Source of the DNA: Salticus scenicus
Taxonomy: Eukaryota; Arthropoda; Arachnida; Araneae; Salticidae
Direction of reading: 5' to 3'
DNA length: 64,000 bases
Assembly: GCA_963930645.1 (NCBI GenBank)
Contig: OZ005654.1
Span: 41,346,686-41,410,685 of the forward strand
Shown: in pieces, positions 37,901 through 52,900 of the stretch
How the letters are laid out: each line of letters begins with the position of its first letter
Position numbering within the stretch: position 1 is the stretch's first letter
The notes under the pieces: model-generated
Databases searched by the model: none
Told to the model about the DNA's origin: nothing
What the model saw: the letters and a program-made list of their open reading frames with translations, nothing else
Program-made: the position numbers and the translations under genes

Positions 37901-40900
37901 TCATTTTTAATCAGAAAACAATAATCCAAAAAAGTTGGATTGAGGAAGAAGAGTTTTAGATGAAAACTGTAATTGATTATGATTTAATATGATGATAATT
38001 TAATAATATTCAATATACGAAGAAAAAAAATATATAATTGTAATTTTATGATTTATCAAATTTATTGTGATATATTAGAAAGCATTTTGAAGAAATTATC
38101 ACAGCAGAAATAGGTTTTGGAATAAATAAATAAAAGTTATTATTGTGTTGGATAGTGTTAAATTAAAAATAAACATTAAATTAAAAATTAAATAATAAAA
38201 ACTTTATGAGATTATCTAATAAAATGTGAAACGAAGGAATTTTAAAGAATGTATTAAATTTTAAATAGTTATATAAAATTTCTGATAAATACTTAAGATT
38301 TGTAAAAGCAGTAAAGTTGTATAGTGAAAAAAAAAAAGTTTGATTTCAACCAAAGATTCTGCATTGCAGATAACTAAACAAACAATTAAAACAAATTTAA
38401 CCCTTTTTTTTCTTAGCTATATCATGAGGAAACAAAGACGCTAATTTTCTGTGTGTAAATGATATTCCAAGCAAAATCAGAATATTTAAGGATATGATGA
38501 ATAACATAAAAAAAAAATTAAATGAATGGCTTGTCAAATACTTGTAAATGCAAAACCACTAATATTTACTAATAATTTTTAATTATGTAAGATGTTTCTA
38601 GGGAACACCTACATTGAATTTCTTTTAAAGGAAGTTGGTTACACAGAATTATACAATTGAATCTCGTTAACATGAATTACTTTTAACATAAACTTTTTCC
38701 ACAATCCCTGTCAAAATGAAGATTAGTTTTGTTATACAAAGATTAGTTACTGATAACATGAACTACTGATAAAATTAACAAATTTTTTATTCCCCTTGAG
38801 ATTCACATTAACAAGGTTCGACTGTATTCATTTTAAAAATTGATAAACAATCTGCCTTTAAATAAGTTCGAAACATTTAAATAGAATCGCTCAGTCCTAA
38901 TAAATAAAAAAACATTTGAATAAACACAATTAAATGCAAGAACTTGCAACAATTGTTTAGGATTGAAAGAAAACACGATTCTTTGTCAGGCAAACAAAGT
39001 AGGAACAAGTGCTGTAATCATAACTACAAAAGCATCATACATAAGATAGATTTGGATATTATACTATATCACTCCATAATTATTTAATAATACACAGTGA
39101 GATATTGGCGAATAGATCTTGAGTTTGAGAACTCACACCGCTGAGAATTCTGATGGTAGAGAAGTTTGTTCATATATATCCTTGAGTCATGTAGAGTAGG
39201 AAATTCGTTCAGTGTGGTAATTTCCTTATCTTAGAAAGCATCACAATGTGATGATGAAGTATGCTTCACAATTACACTTGAATAGAGGAAACTTATAAAT
39301 ATTGCATGGAAAAATCTATTGAAATTGCCAATACATGATTGAAGATACTTATATTTAAATATATTACTTGTACTTGTAATGACTTATCAAACACATCCAC
39401 CCAAAGGTTTGGATGCTCACAGATTAATTTGACATATAGAAAATGCATAGAAATAAGAAGATATGCGCTTGTAAGCTGAAAATAATTAATCTGTAATACA
39501 GTGAAGGATTCCATACATTTATAATATGGGGTGAGCTAAACTATACTAAAAGGGAAAAAAAGAAAAAAGGTTTGATTCCAGCACAGAACCCAAGAAGTGT
39601 CCACCTTTCACTATCAACCTCATTGCTTGGCAACTCCTGTAGAGCTCAATAATCAATACGTTTTCTCTCCAAAAGTTTCAGAGAGTGCAGATTCTCAGCC
39701 AAAATATTATTAGATTCACAATAATTTGATTAGATTAATATATTTAAATATTTAATATTCATCTATTTAAATTATTTAAGAAACATTATTTCTTAATTTA
39801 GCATTATGTGCAAAATTGCTTAATTTTGTATATTGAGCAATTTTGTATTTTTTAGTTATAGGAATGATTTTAAGATTTGCTTGCTAATTTAATAAATTTT
39901 GAAATAAATCATTAATAAATGTGTGTTATGCAGTTTGTGTTTGTGGCATAACATATATATTATATTTATTCTTAAACCCATTGAACAAATTTAACCAAAC
40001 ATGACACATTCATTAGCTATTGTGTCATGTTTTCTAAAGTATATTTAAAATATTTTTACATAAAAATATTGCTATTTTTCAGGAAAAAACAAACAAACAA
40101 ACATAAGAATTGAAAAGAATTCATTGCAATGAATGAAATATGTTTTACTATAAATGAAGTTATAGGGTAATTAAAATTGGTGATTTTGCCCAATTTTATA
40201 ATTTTTGCTTCATTTTATTTCTTCTTGAGATATTTTAATCGACACTCTTGTTATACTTAACAATATATATATACATATCATAAAAACAAATCAAATAAGA
40301 AAGTAAGTATAGTCACAAACAAAGGAAACAGATTATAAAATAATTATGTGTTAAAGATATGACTGTACATACATTTACACCATCAGTGAACATTGATAAT
40401 TACTGAAAGCTAATAATTTGTATTTAAATAATTTGGGAATAATATTAAATAATGTTAAAATGCCAATAAGAAATGCTTCATCCCAAAACATTTACTAATA
40501 AGTTCTGAAGCTTTCATAAGAGAGAATCTCACTAGATGTAAAATAAATAGAATGTAACAAAATTCAAAACTACTATGTATTAAAATTACCATCACTTACT
40601 GTTTATAGTCTTTGTCCAGCATATTTTTATATACAGCTTTTTCTTCAACTGATAAATGACTCCATTTTTCACTCAGCAGTTGAGCGAGTTGCTGATTGTT
40701 AAATCCTGGATTTTGAGCAGCAACTAAGATAATAAACAATTTAAAAATTCTTTTGTGCAAAGAATTAAAAATATAATATAAAAAACATGTATTACACACA
40801 AAAAGAAAAAAATATTAAAATGTACATATGCCAGGCAAAACGTTCACTTTGAATTTGAATCAGAAAACACAAAAATTATAAGAAAAAGCAAGATCTAAAA

Positions 40901-43170
40901 TGTTCTGCTATAATCCAACATTCTTGTTTTTCTTCTGTTCACATTATTCGATATTGTCCTTCTTCTTTTCATTTGGATTTCTAGAAGGATTATCATACAA
41001 TAAAAAATGCTTCAAATTAAGTTCAACACTCTAGCACTCCCCTTCTTTTCAAGAATTCAAATGGGTAATGTTTACTAATAGTTTTTTTTTTTTCTTTGCT
41101 TGATGTTGCCACATTTTTTTTTTACTTCCGCCACATATTGCTTCATTACTTCCGGTAATAGTTTTATAAAAAGTATATACTCTTTATACTCTTTATTGGG
41201 TTTAGTGAGGTTGAGGAGTGAATTTAATGTTACACAAGAGCTACACAAGAGACAACGGTCTGGGATTAGTGGTGATTCAGAGATATGCCATCTGTCGTAA
41301 AAATAACTAATATATTAATGTCTGTCTGTTGCTGTATAGTGGGACGAAAATAAATCAGAATGAGTGACTTTAACAAGCACTGGATAAAATACTTAAGACT
41401 AAGCCGTGCCGGTTCACTTACACCGTGAGGACGATTTGCCAGTTATATTCTCTGTAGATAAATTTAATCTTTACTTGAATCATAATAAAAGTCAGAGAAA
41501 AATGAAAAGATACAACCTGTAACTGAAAGTCTTGAATTAGCTGTAAGGAAACCATTCATATTAGCTTGAGTCATTGATGACGCTTAAGTACACAGACAAC
41601 TCTTTATTTTTATGTAAAACGGACTACTGACTTTTCAATATATCTTTTCTTTTTAACGGGTACTTTAGGTGACATTACTCCTGTTCTTATTTAAGTAGGA
41701 TGATATTAATTAGCCTTTACTCTTCCTGCCTCCACCTGGACCTCCAAACTGAAAAAGGAACACACACATGTGCACCTATGCTGAATCGCACTCCTGGCCA
41801 ACTGCTGCGATCTCACACCCGTCGTGATGATAAATAAAAACTCGCTACCGCACCCCAACCGGTAAACGCGGCAGCGGCACGAAAAACCAAGACAAGGGAG
41901 TCAAGCAGTAGTGAAGGAAGGAAGAAAATACACAACTGTGCGCGTGCCATGCATGCGCTGAAACAAAACGGGCGGTCGAGCCATTAGGAAAAGTATTAAG
42001 GCCAAAAGATTGTAAACACACGGAACATTGCGATCAAATCTACAAACGTTGATTAAAGGTGATTATCTTTAACAATTTAAGTGATAGCTTCTCAAAGTAA
42101 GGTTTCTAAGTTAAAATGATGTTGCAATTAGAGATAGGTAAATTTAAATTAAATTGTAAAACTAAAGTTAGATCCTAAATTACTGAAAGTAAAGTTACAA
42201 CATAAACATTAAGTCCTAAAAATGAAAGGTAAGACCTAAAATATGTCATCACGACACCATCCAACTTTGATCATAAACTTTCCTAACAGGAAATATTTTT
42301 TTCCACAAACTATGCATTAATACTTCGGTCCCCCCCCCCCCCCTTGAAAAATGAATTATATACATACGCACATATCTCTCGAAGCCCTACAAAAGTTATT
42401 GTGTTTATGAAAAACCTCTGACATTACTTTGAAAATCTCTATAAAACATAATAAAGCCTACTTTTCTACTTGATGCATTAAAGGGGGCTGCCTGGCTAGA
42501 TGGGCAATAAATGTACATAAAAACAATCTTCAACTACTGTCACAGTTTAATTATTGTTTTCACCGTCATTGTTGTTTGAGCACTGCAATACAAAATTGCA
42601 CAAGAAAAATGTTCAAAACACCCTGGCATGAAATTATGATGGGAAATGTGTACTGAAAATAGTAAAACTCACACTAATAATAGTACATACAAGTTTAGCA
42701 TAATGTAAATGGATCAAAGCTAAGGAAAGGTAAAAGAATGCAAGACTAATTAAATTTGTATTAAAAATGAGTGCACATTATATTTCCATTAATTATTTCA
42801 AAATAAAAACTTCGATAAAACCCTTTATCACATTACCTTGACTTTGAGAACAACTGAAATTCAACTCATTGTATTAATGATATCTCTCTTAAATTTCATG
42901 CTATTTGTTTCGGATTTTATAAGAATAACTCAATACATTTGGCTAATAATTTATGCAGAAGAAATGCTTCTTCAGACACAATTAAACATTATTTAGTAAA
43001 AATGCTTATACTTCATACTTTATCAGATATTTAATATTTTTATGTTTTGATTGCAGCATATTGTTGCATGTAGTATGTTAAGTTTTCAAAAAAATGACAC
43101 TGCTTTGGTTTAAAAACCATGCTTGTGAAGAACTGTGCCTAAAATATAACTCATTTCAAAGATACACACA

Positions 43171-43201
<31 letters not shown>

Positions 43202-46200
43202 GAACTTTCTAACAATATTAAAATTAAATACACTATAATAAGAAAAAGAAAAGAAAAAGATGGATCAAGAAGGATTCATCTGATTGAAGTAAAAATTGGT
43301 GGTTATGAAGATCATACACATAAAAAGAAAAAAAAAAAAAAAAAAAAACTATTACCATTTCAGAACAATTGAATTATTTACATCTGAGTTTTACCTTTAC
43401 AAAATGGGGACATAAATAAGACATTGGTACACTTCTGGCATGAATGCAATTGCAAGCTGTTATCCAGCATGGCACAGACTGATAAAGGATAGTGTCCTAA
43501 AGAATTTCTTGTCAAATTGTGCCCAACTGTTGAGCTAATTTGCCAACATTCCAGGATGGCTGTAATTACCTTTCCTTAACATCCTAAATATGCATTATAT
43601 AGGAGAGAGATTGGGCAGCTAAATGGCCAAGAAAGTACTGGGAAAGCTTGAAGACAATTCATAGCAACTTATGCTGTGGGCGGCTGGCCATTATCTTGTT
43701 GGAAAGTCCAGAGAGTCACAAAAGGAACAGTAACACAACTGGTTGTAGAATGTGATCAATAGGGTCAGGTGGGGTAAAATAAGTCAGGGGGTAAAATAGG
43801 TCAGTTAAAAAAAAAAAAAAAACTTTTTAAAAAAACATTCAAGCATTTTTTAAATTCCAATTTTGTTGGTTTTATATATTATTTATATTAGTCTTCATTT
43901 TGTATGCAAAATTAACTGTAACTGTTACTTTTTAGTTACAGCCACTAATTATTTGTGTGTTTCGTATTAGTAACTCGAATGCATTGCTAAGGAAAACTTT
44001 GGTTTTTAACTAATTCAAAAGCAAATTTTACAGTATTTTCTTATCATATTCCAAAAAGCACATTCTTAAGATGAATTTTCTAAACTTTTGTGGAAAAAAA
44101 AAAAAAAAAAAAATACTAATATTTTGGAGTAAAAAAAACACACGTGGGGTAAAATAGATCAGGTGTTGAATCATGTTAGGCTTAGCAAACATTAAGTAAC
44201 TAATTACTTCTTTTTGTGTTTTAAATAACTCCATATGTATTCTTTTAATGTATTAGTTTAAAATTAAGTAAGTTATTTGTAAGTTATTAATTAGTTTAAT
44301 TAATTTGACAAATTAATTCTAGTGCAACTTCAACAGTCATGGAACAGGATAATATTTATATATTCTCCTTTTAAGTACATAAAATCTGCTATTATAAACA
44401 CTTTATCACACAGTCAAACATTGTCTTCAAAGAAGCTTTGAAAAATGCACACAGAAAAAGAACCCATATGCAACAGAAAACAGGAATAATTTTAACAACC
44501 ATTTTATTTTTCAATTGATTGTGTATGACAAAAAAATCAACAGAGAAGCTAAAATCACAGAAACATCAACTGTAAAAGAAACAAAAATATAAGTCTTTCT
44601 CAAGAAGAAAATTTGGACAGCATTAATACTAATCAATTCGTAAAAGTTGGAAAATGTGTTAAAGTAGAATTTTCTGGGAAAAGATCAAAGAAAATATTTC
44701 ATGGCATCATTCTTTCATACAATCATGAATATTCTGAAAATTTTGAAGGGATAAAAAAAAGTTTAAATGGAAGCCCCTATTGGATTTTCCAGAGAAAGAT
44801 ATTTCTGATGTAGATGCATTGTACATTCCAAATGTTCTTCCCGAGCTAATGATGGACCATAGAGACATTTTTTTTCGAGAGAGAGAACACAAAATCAAGT
44901 TTTTATCAAAAAAAAAAAAAGGAATGTGTATTTGTAATTTTATTTGCATGAAGTATATTGTATTAAAATTTGAAACAGTTTTAAAGGATGACTTATTTTA
45001 CCCCAACCCATGGGGTAAAATAAATCACAAACAGCATATTTTAAAATTTATTTTTCAGTACAAATTTTTTGTTTTTTCAGAGATATTTCTCTTAAAATGT
45101 CATGAGGAATATTCATTTGCATATTTTGTGCAATTTTTTAACAAATGGAACCAATACATTTTCTGCTGTTTAAGTGCAAACGTAAAATATGCTGTTTTTG
45201 ACCTATTTTACCCCACCTGACCCTACCCTGATGCCATTGTTGATTAACTTTTGTCAGAATCATCAAATTGACACATCATTTCAACTCAGATATTGAGCAG
45301 TTGTACAATTTATTCAACCAGCCTCTTTCAATACGATAGCATGCCCTTTTTCAAACTCTGATATATGCCCACAATAAATATGAGTCTTTTGGAGGCATTG
45401 TTACAGTCCACGAGGATATCTAAAGTTGAAATGCAACAGAAAAATTGACTATCAGATGGTGAATAACTTTTTATATTCACCTGTTAAATTCGTAGTTTCC
45501 ATGGGTCGAAGCTCCCGCAATTCATTCATAGGATACCAAAACTTAATTTTTTGCATGTTTGGTCAAAATGTTTTCTCATATGTAAATTCATTACTATCAG
45601 ACAATTCTTTCTTGGTGCACCAATTTTTTTTTGTTATTGAGAGAAATTCTACAATATGAAAACTAAGACTATAAAATAAAAATTAGCTTTTTAAAAACCT
45701 ATATTATCCATCTTTATTTTTTATCCTTTTTAAAGAAAGCATTATGGCTGTAGAATATAAATATTATTGGTTTGTTTTGTTCGAAACTCCAACAAAAGTT
45801 TACAAAAATATCTTCATTTAATCAAAAATATAATCTATTTTATAATAAGATTATTTTTTAAGACTAAAAAGTGAGTAACTAAGCATGTATGGAAATATTT
45901 GAACCAATCTCAAGTGATCATTTTATAGAATTTTTCTGTCATTAGGTGACGAAGTAAGAAAAAGAAGATAGATGGAATATTTTTGTGTTTTAAATAATTA
46001 GATAAAAATAATAATGTGAAATAATTAGGTTAAAATAATGATATACAAACATATTTCTTAAACATCTTGATATCTACATTACAAGAAAATAAATACACTT
46101 AAAATCACATAATAATTCTTTTATGGAAAATGAAACATTGTTTAAACTTTACCTTCTAGTCTGTTGCTGCGACAAAATATATCAAAAGCTGTTAATTTCC

Positions 46201-49200
46201 TTTCAAAGGACAAATTTGTTTGCTCAGGAGATTCTCTCTTTGAATCAGTACTAACTGCAGAAGCTACTTCAGAAGATAATTCTGGTACAGTAACAGCTTT
46301 AGATTGTAGATCTTTGGAAGACGATTCTAATACAGTAGTAGTTTTAGGCTGTAAGACTTTAACAGGCTATTATAAAAATAGATAAAAATTAATATATACA
46401 TATATCTTCATAAATCCATTGTTCATACATAATGAAATTAGTACACAGTAAAATTATACAAAAAGATATGCATCAATTTATTACTGCACTAGGTAGAGAT
46501 TTTATTTTTTTAAATATTCACCTATATTTATTTATTTATTATTTTTTATTTCATTCTACAATACATAATATATATATATATCAATAAAACCCATATATAT
46601 ATATTTAAATTTATTTATTTTTTTACTTTTTCAAAAAAGAAAGAGAAAATAAAAAAGCAACAAATTTTCTTTTGCTTGATAAAGGATTGTGCTTAATTAT
46701 TTCAACCCAAAACAATTGTGGGTATTTTTGTAATTTAAGACAATTGCTTGGTTTTCATTCATTCATAAACAAATAAGGTATTCTACAGTTTGATATTATC
46801 ACTGCTTTAAAATACTAGAAATGCAAAACAAATGGTTATATTCAAATTATGTCAGATTAAGTTATGTTGTAAATTTAAAATAAATTATCAAAAAACATAC
46901 TGTTTAATTTTTTAAAGAGGAATGTCTATTTCAATTTTTGACTTAATGAGCTTTAGATTGTAGATCTTTGGAAGACGATTCTAATACAGTAGTAGTTTTA
47001 GGCTGTAAGACTTTAACAGGCTATTATAAAAATAGATAAAAATTAATATATACATATATCTTCATAAATCCATTGTTCATACATAATGAAATTAGTACAC
47101 AGTAAAATTATACAAAAAGATATGCATCAATTTATTACTGCACTAGGTAGAGATTTTATTTTTTTAAATATTCACCTATATTTATTTATTTATTATTTTT
47201 TATTTCATTCTACAATACATAATATATATATATATCAATAAAACCCATATATATATATTTAAATTTATTTATTTTTTTACTTTTTCAAAAAAGAAAGAGA
47301 AAATAAAAAAGCAACAAATTTTCTTTTGCTTGATAAAGGATTGTGCTTAATTATTTCAACCCAAAACAATTGTGGGTATTTTTGTAATTTAAGACAATTG
47401 CTTGGTTTTCATTCATTCATAAACAAATAAGGTATTCTACAGTTTGATATTATCACTGCTTTAAAATACTAGAAATGCAAAACAAATGGTTATATTCAAA
47501 TTATGTCAGATTAAGTTATGTTGTAAATTTAAAATAAATTATCAAAAAACATACTGTTTAATTTTTTAAAGAGGAATGTCTATTTCAATTTTTGACTTAA
47601 TGAGAAAAAAAAAAAAAAAAAAGAATTAACTGCTCACAGACATTTTTGCGACTGGCATCTTCAATCACTCAGCTTATGGCAAATGCATGTGAGACACATA
47701 TAATGAGTTTATAATATGCAAAAATAGCACTGTTTACCTATTTTGCAATAAAAATTTATCTGTTTGAAAGGTTTTAAATCTCATAACTTCAGATTTAACT
47801 ACAAATATTGTATACTTTGAATCTATCATGTGGATTTATGCTAAGGAAAAAATTTTAAATCCCAAGTTCAGGACCACAAATTATTTATTGAAATAATTTG
47901 TGGTTTAATTAAAATTCTAATTTATCTAAAGGTATGCTCTATGGATCCTGTAGCCATCATTAAATTTCTTACTCTGTGCACTGTTTAATACAATGCAGAA
48001 TCTTTTCATTTATGAACAGCCTTTAAAATTTTCAAGAGTTATGAGTAGCTGAGAGGTTTTGCTCGCAAAGCTAATAGAGAGAAGGTGCCAGGTTCGATCT
48101 CAGCCTACACTCGTCAACCTGGCTGTTTGGAGCTTACTGTGGTTTTATTTGAAACTAGCATGAATACAAGCTAGGACTTCTTAGAAAACCTCCCATGGTA
48201 GACATCTCAGCAATGCCTAGGTCTCTTATGTAGATAACTGACATTAACTCACACACCTGAATGTTATGTGCCTAATGGTAAACGAGTTTGGTCTGGAAAC
48301 TTTGCTGAACACACTGTACTGTTACCATCTTCCAAAAAAAATAAAAAAAAATAAAACTAGTATGTTGTGGCCACCACATGACTTTCTTCTATATTTTCCT
48401 ATACAAATTCCCTCAGTAAAAATAATTTATTTAAATTATTATTTAAAAAAATTATCTTCCATGATAATGCAGACGATTTCCATATTATAGAAGTAGTATA
48501 ACACTAAATATCCAAAAAAAAGCCAATTTTATTGTCAATATTACATTTAAAAAAATCGATAACTTCATTTTAAATTATCACAGATCGATGGTTCAACCAT
48601 TCGTTTTAAAGGTACTGGTGAGTTCTTTGGAAAGATACCCATCATGAAAATTTACTCCCCTCGAGGGGGGACTTTCCCCCCAGGGGGGAGGCGAGGCTCC
48701 TACACATACAAAATTTTTTTCCCAGTTGATTATCTCTATTATAAATAATTCTGGTAAATTTCATAATGATTATTAAAAAATAATTCTCTTTATGCACATT
48801 TATACAAAATTTTGTCCTATACCACCATGTTAAAAATTTAGAAAAAGCGGGATGACAACGCAACCTAACCTGCAAGACAATTTTTACCAAAAGTTGATAG
48901 GCACTAATTTATGTCAAGGTGCAACTGCATACCAATTTGTATGAAATTCTGTGCAGTAGTTCCCAAGATACAGTTGCCATAAAATTTTGTCACACACACA
49001 GAGACAGACAGACATTTTCTAAAAATGGTCAAATCGTGTTCTACAGCTCTCAAAACGTGTAAATCCATCAAAAACCCAAGGTCGAAAATTGTTACGAATC
49101 CAATATTTTCTTCTATTGAATATAGAAGAAAGTAAAAACTGCAGTTCTCTGCAATTCATTCATAATTTGTTACTGCTACATTTAACATTTTTTTAAATCA

Positions 49201-49894
49201 TCATGAGAGATCAATGTTTGCTCTTGACAATTTTCTAATGTTTTACTTCTAATTTGACCCCTTCTTAGTTATGTTTTATATTTACCCTGGGCGGTACATG
49301 TACTTCAAAAATTAATATTTCTTGTTGACTTTCTTTCATTTTCAGATTTATAGGGGAAATTGTTTTTATGGTTTCTGTACAAAGTCAGCATTCATCTGCT
49401 GAAGCTGGTACACTTTTATTCATCAAGAGTATATTCATTTTCAGATAAATCATATTTTTCATCTGAAATGGAATCTATTCTGAACAAGTCAATAACGATA
49501 AAAGTATTGAACATCTGTCATTATAAAAATCAGATGTTTTGGACACAAAAAGAAACTGTGATGCTAATTGCAGCGCAATAATCAGGGTTACCATTCTGTT
49601 TCAAAAATAAAATTATCTGATTTTTAGAGGCTCATTTTTATAAAATTCTAGGTCACAACTTTTGATTTGTGACATAATAGAAAGCTGGTGCCTTGTAAAA
49701 AGTGTAATTAAATTTTGTATTTTTTAAATGCAACAAAATATTTATCTATTCAATAAAATGTAAAAAAAGGTAAAAACACATAGGATCACAGAGTTGATTA
49801 CAGAAATAGTTTGTAACTAAAATTTCTTTTATCACATTTTCTACCATACGAATTGAATCCAAATTTATTTAACATTTTTCCAAGTAGTGTAAAG

Positions 49895-49925
<31 letters not shown>

Positions 49926-52900
49926 AATTGAAACATATGCTGTTTGTGAATTTTCTTTTTGCCAAAAACAATATAAATAGGAAAGTCCTTTTACTTTTGA
50001 TTTATGAAATGAGATAAAAAAACAACCTTTTGTATAATTTACACTAAAGATCTTCCTTTTATGTTCTGTAACTTCTTCATATATTTGGGTGATATTGGTG
50101 CAGGGATTAAGCCAATTATCTAAATTAAGGACCTACACTTGGTTGGAATGTTGTTGCTGGAGGGGGGGGGGGGGGGGGGGAATCTCTCTTCAAGGTTCCT
50201 AACGTGTATTCATGTGAGTTTCAGAAAAAACATGGAAAACTCTGAACGGCTAGGCTGATGAGTTCAAAGCAGATACAATGAGAAAGCTTATTTCAGTTTA
50301 CATCATTTTCACAGAATTTTGGGTGATATTTTCCCCTGACTTTTATTTATTTATTTTTTCATTAATTTCAAATTCCTGGACTTTTTCAGATTTTCTCTGA
50401 CCTATGAGAACCTTATTATATGTATGAATAACATTTATTTTTTCTTCATAACAAATTTTTAAATCCCAGGCAAAGAATTCCATGTGACAAGGAGATGTTT
50501 TACAACCCCATTTTCCTTATTTAAATTATACCCTTTAAAATAAAATCTTATATATATATATGTGTGTGTGTCTACCATCTCATATTTACTGAAAACAAAT
50601 TATTTTACCAATATGTTTATAACTTTCTTTCTTTAATGTGTTTGAATGAGAAAAAGAGAGAAGTATAAATTATTGTTACCTATTACTGCCTGTTTTAATA
50701 GTGTGTTTCTAAATTCATTACAAAAAAAAAAAAAAAAAATACATGAGCTTACACTCATATGTTAAGGACAATTTCATAGAAGAGACAGAATGATATGACT
50801 AATTTTCTGCATTACAAATTCTTAACAATTAAATTTTGTAATGCAAATTAGTCAAAACCTACCAGTAAATCATTAAACTAGAAGCTCACAATCAGCCATA
50901 AGTTCTGCTAGAAGATAAATAAATAAATAATCTTAAAAAAAGGATAAAATTACCTGAAACACTCCACCTGTAGGATGAACACCTCTAGACCATGCCTCCC
51001 CATCATCAATAATTGGCTGTTTAAGGCCATGTCCAGGGAATTTTATAGCAGAAAAAGGGGACTCCAGAGAAGGTCTTTTCTCACCCACAGTATTGTCAAA
51101 AATTATTTGATTATTAGTCTCTGTGCAAATGTTCGTGCTCACAGCAAATGAAGTACTTTTATTTGACTCAGTATTATTGTCAAGCATCTCAGCATTGGAA
51201 TCTGATTTTTTCGGGGCAGAACTGATTCTTTCAACTGTAACTGTTGGCACAGATCCAAGTGGCAGATTATTATCATTTATTTTATCTTGAGAAAAATAGT
51301 TTTTTAATGAAGTAAGATGGTTTTCAATGTCATTCTTGGAAGCATGAAAAGATGTTTTTAATTTCTTCTTAGAAGGCTCTTTTACATCTTTTTTGACAAT
51401 GGGGTTCTCTCTCTTTTGAGAAGAAGTATTGTTTAAAACGATTACATCATTGTCCGAAAGACCCTTTTTAGTATTAACAGTTGTTTCAGAGTCATATAAC
51501 ATTTTTATTTCTTGAAATTTATGATCACATTTAATTTTCAGAGATTCTAGAAAATCAGGAGCATTTTGCTTGGGTTCTAAGCTTGATTCTACATTTGAGC
51601 TCTTATTATTGTCAGTGATATTAGCACTGTAAAATGTCTTCAGCGTTTCAGAAAACTGATTGAGAATTTCCTCCTGTACAGATGATTAAGATAATTACTA
51701 AATAATAAGTATGAAAAATAAAATAAAATTTACATAGTACAAAAAATCAGAATATCAAGCATTATAGAGCATACAATTATAAAATTCGTTAAAAGAAAAG
51801 AAAATGAAAAAATTATTTATAAAGCAAAATATAAAATCAATTAAAAGCATTGAAGGCATTGCTAAAACATTACTTCCTTAACATTTAATACACAGCTCTG
51901 GTCAAAGGCAGGAATGAATTTTAACGGCATTCTACTTGCTGACCGTAAATATTAAGGAAATAAAATTTCAACAGTGTTTATGATTTAATTGATATTCTTT
52001 TGTCTAGTATTTTTTGAATGCAATCCAAATTTGATGATCAAGAAATCTTTTTCTAATTTCATTCTTTGAGTTCCTTCAGCTCATTATTTGCAACTTCAGA
52101 AATAAGCAATGGTGGAAAAATTTTAATATCAGGGCTGTGCCATTCAACCAAATCAATATACCCCAGCGCAATAAAGCTCTATTTTGAAATATTGAACTCC
52201 CTTATGTACTAGATTTTTGGCTGTCCTCAGGCTTTTAAAATGTGACCAACTACCGAATTCCTTCAAGATATATTCCAAAAATTCTAAAACTTGGTATTTT
52301 TCCTATTCAATTTAAAAGACAGCTTTTGGTCGCTATTACATTTCGTGATTCAAGAAAAAAGTTTTTTTCACTGTACTCTATTATCTATCATGTTATAATT
52401 ACATACTCACACAAAAGATTTGCTGAGATATTTTACAGTAAACAGGCAGCACCTGCTGAAAACTGACAAAGTACTTTTGGCCATCTAGGCAATCTGGATT
52501 AGGACATGGGTTAATTATTATTGGTTGTGCCTAATTCAGAGCCACACATTTACAGAGAACATTTGCTGGTGACATCTTGAACGTGTAGCACACAGATTTA
52601 CCGACGCAAGTATTATACATATCAAATATGCTATCATTATGAACATAGCCTCATTTGTACATAGAACATTTGCAGCAAAAGTATTTCTAGTTATGGAAAC
52701 CATTGTGTAAATGTAAGACACAGTAAAATAATAATAATAATAAAATACAGAACAAAAAAGGAAATTAAAGGGGACTAATGTGAAAGTTGTACCTGACGGG
52801 ACTAAAGTGAAAGTTGTACCTCAAGGGACTAATGTGCAAGTTGCACCGAACGAACAAACTATTTCTTTCAACGAAAATGCCTACTAACCCTGGATGATAG

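Noticed and set aside
41700..42040. PMS1 promoter CpG island
   Set aside because: It lies between internal coding exons; the gene's 5' end is beyond 62349. An alternative internal promoter cannot be excluded.
48050..48115. Functional tRNA gene
   Set aside because: Head of SINE-2; sequence after the B box continues into the SINE body rather than an acceptor stem.
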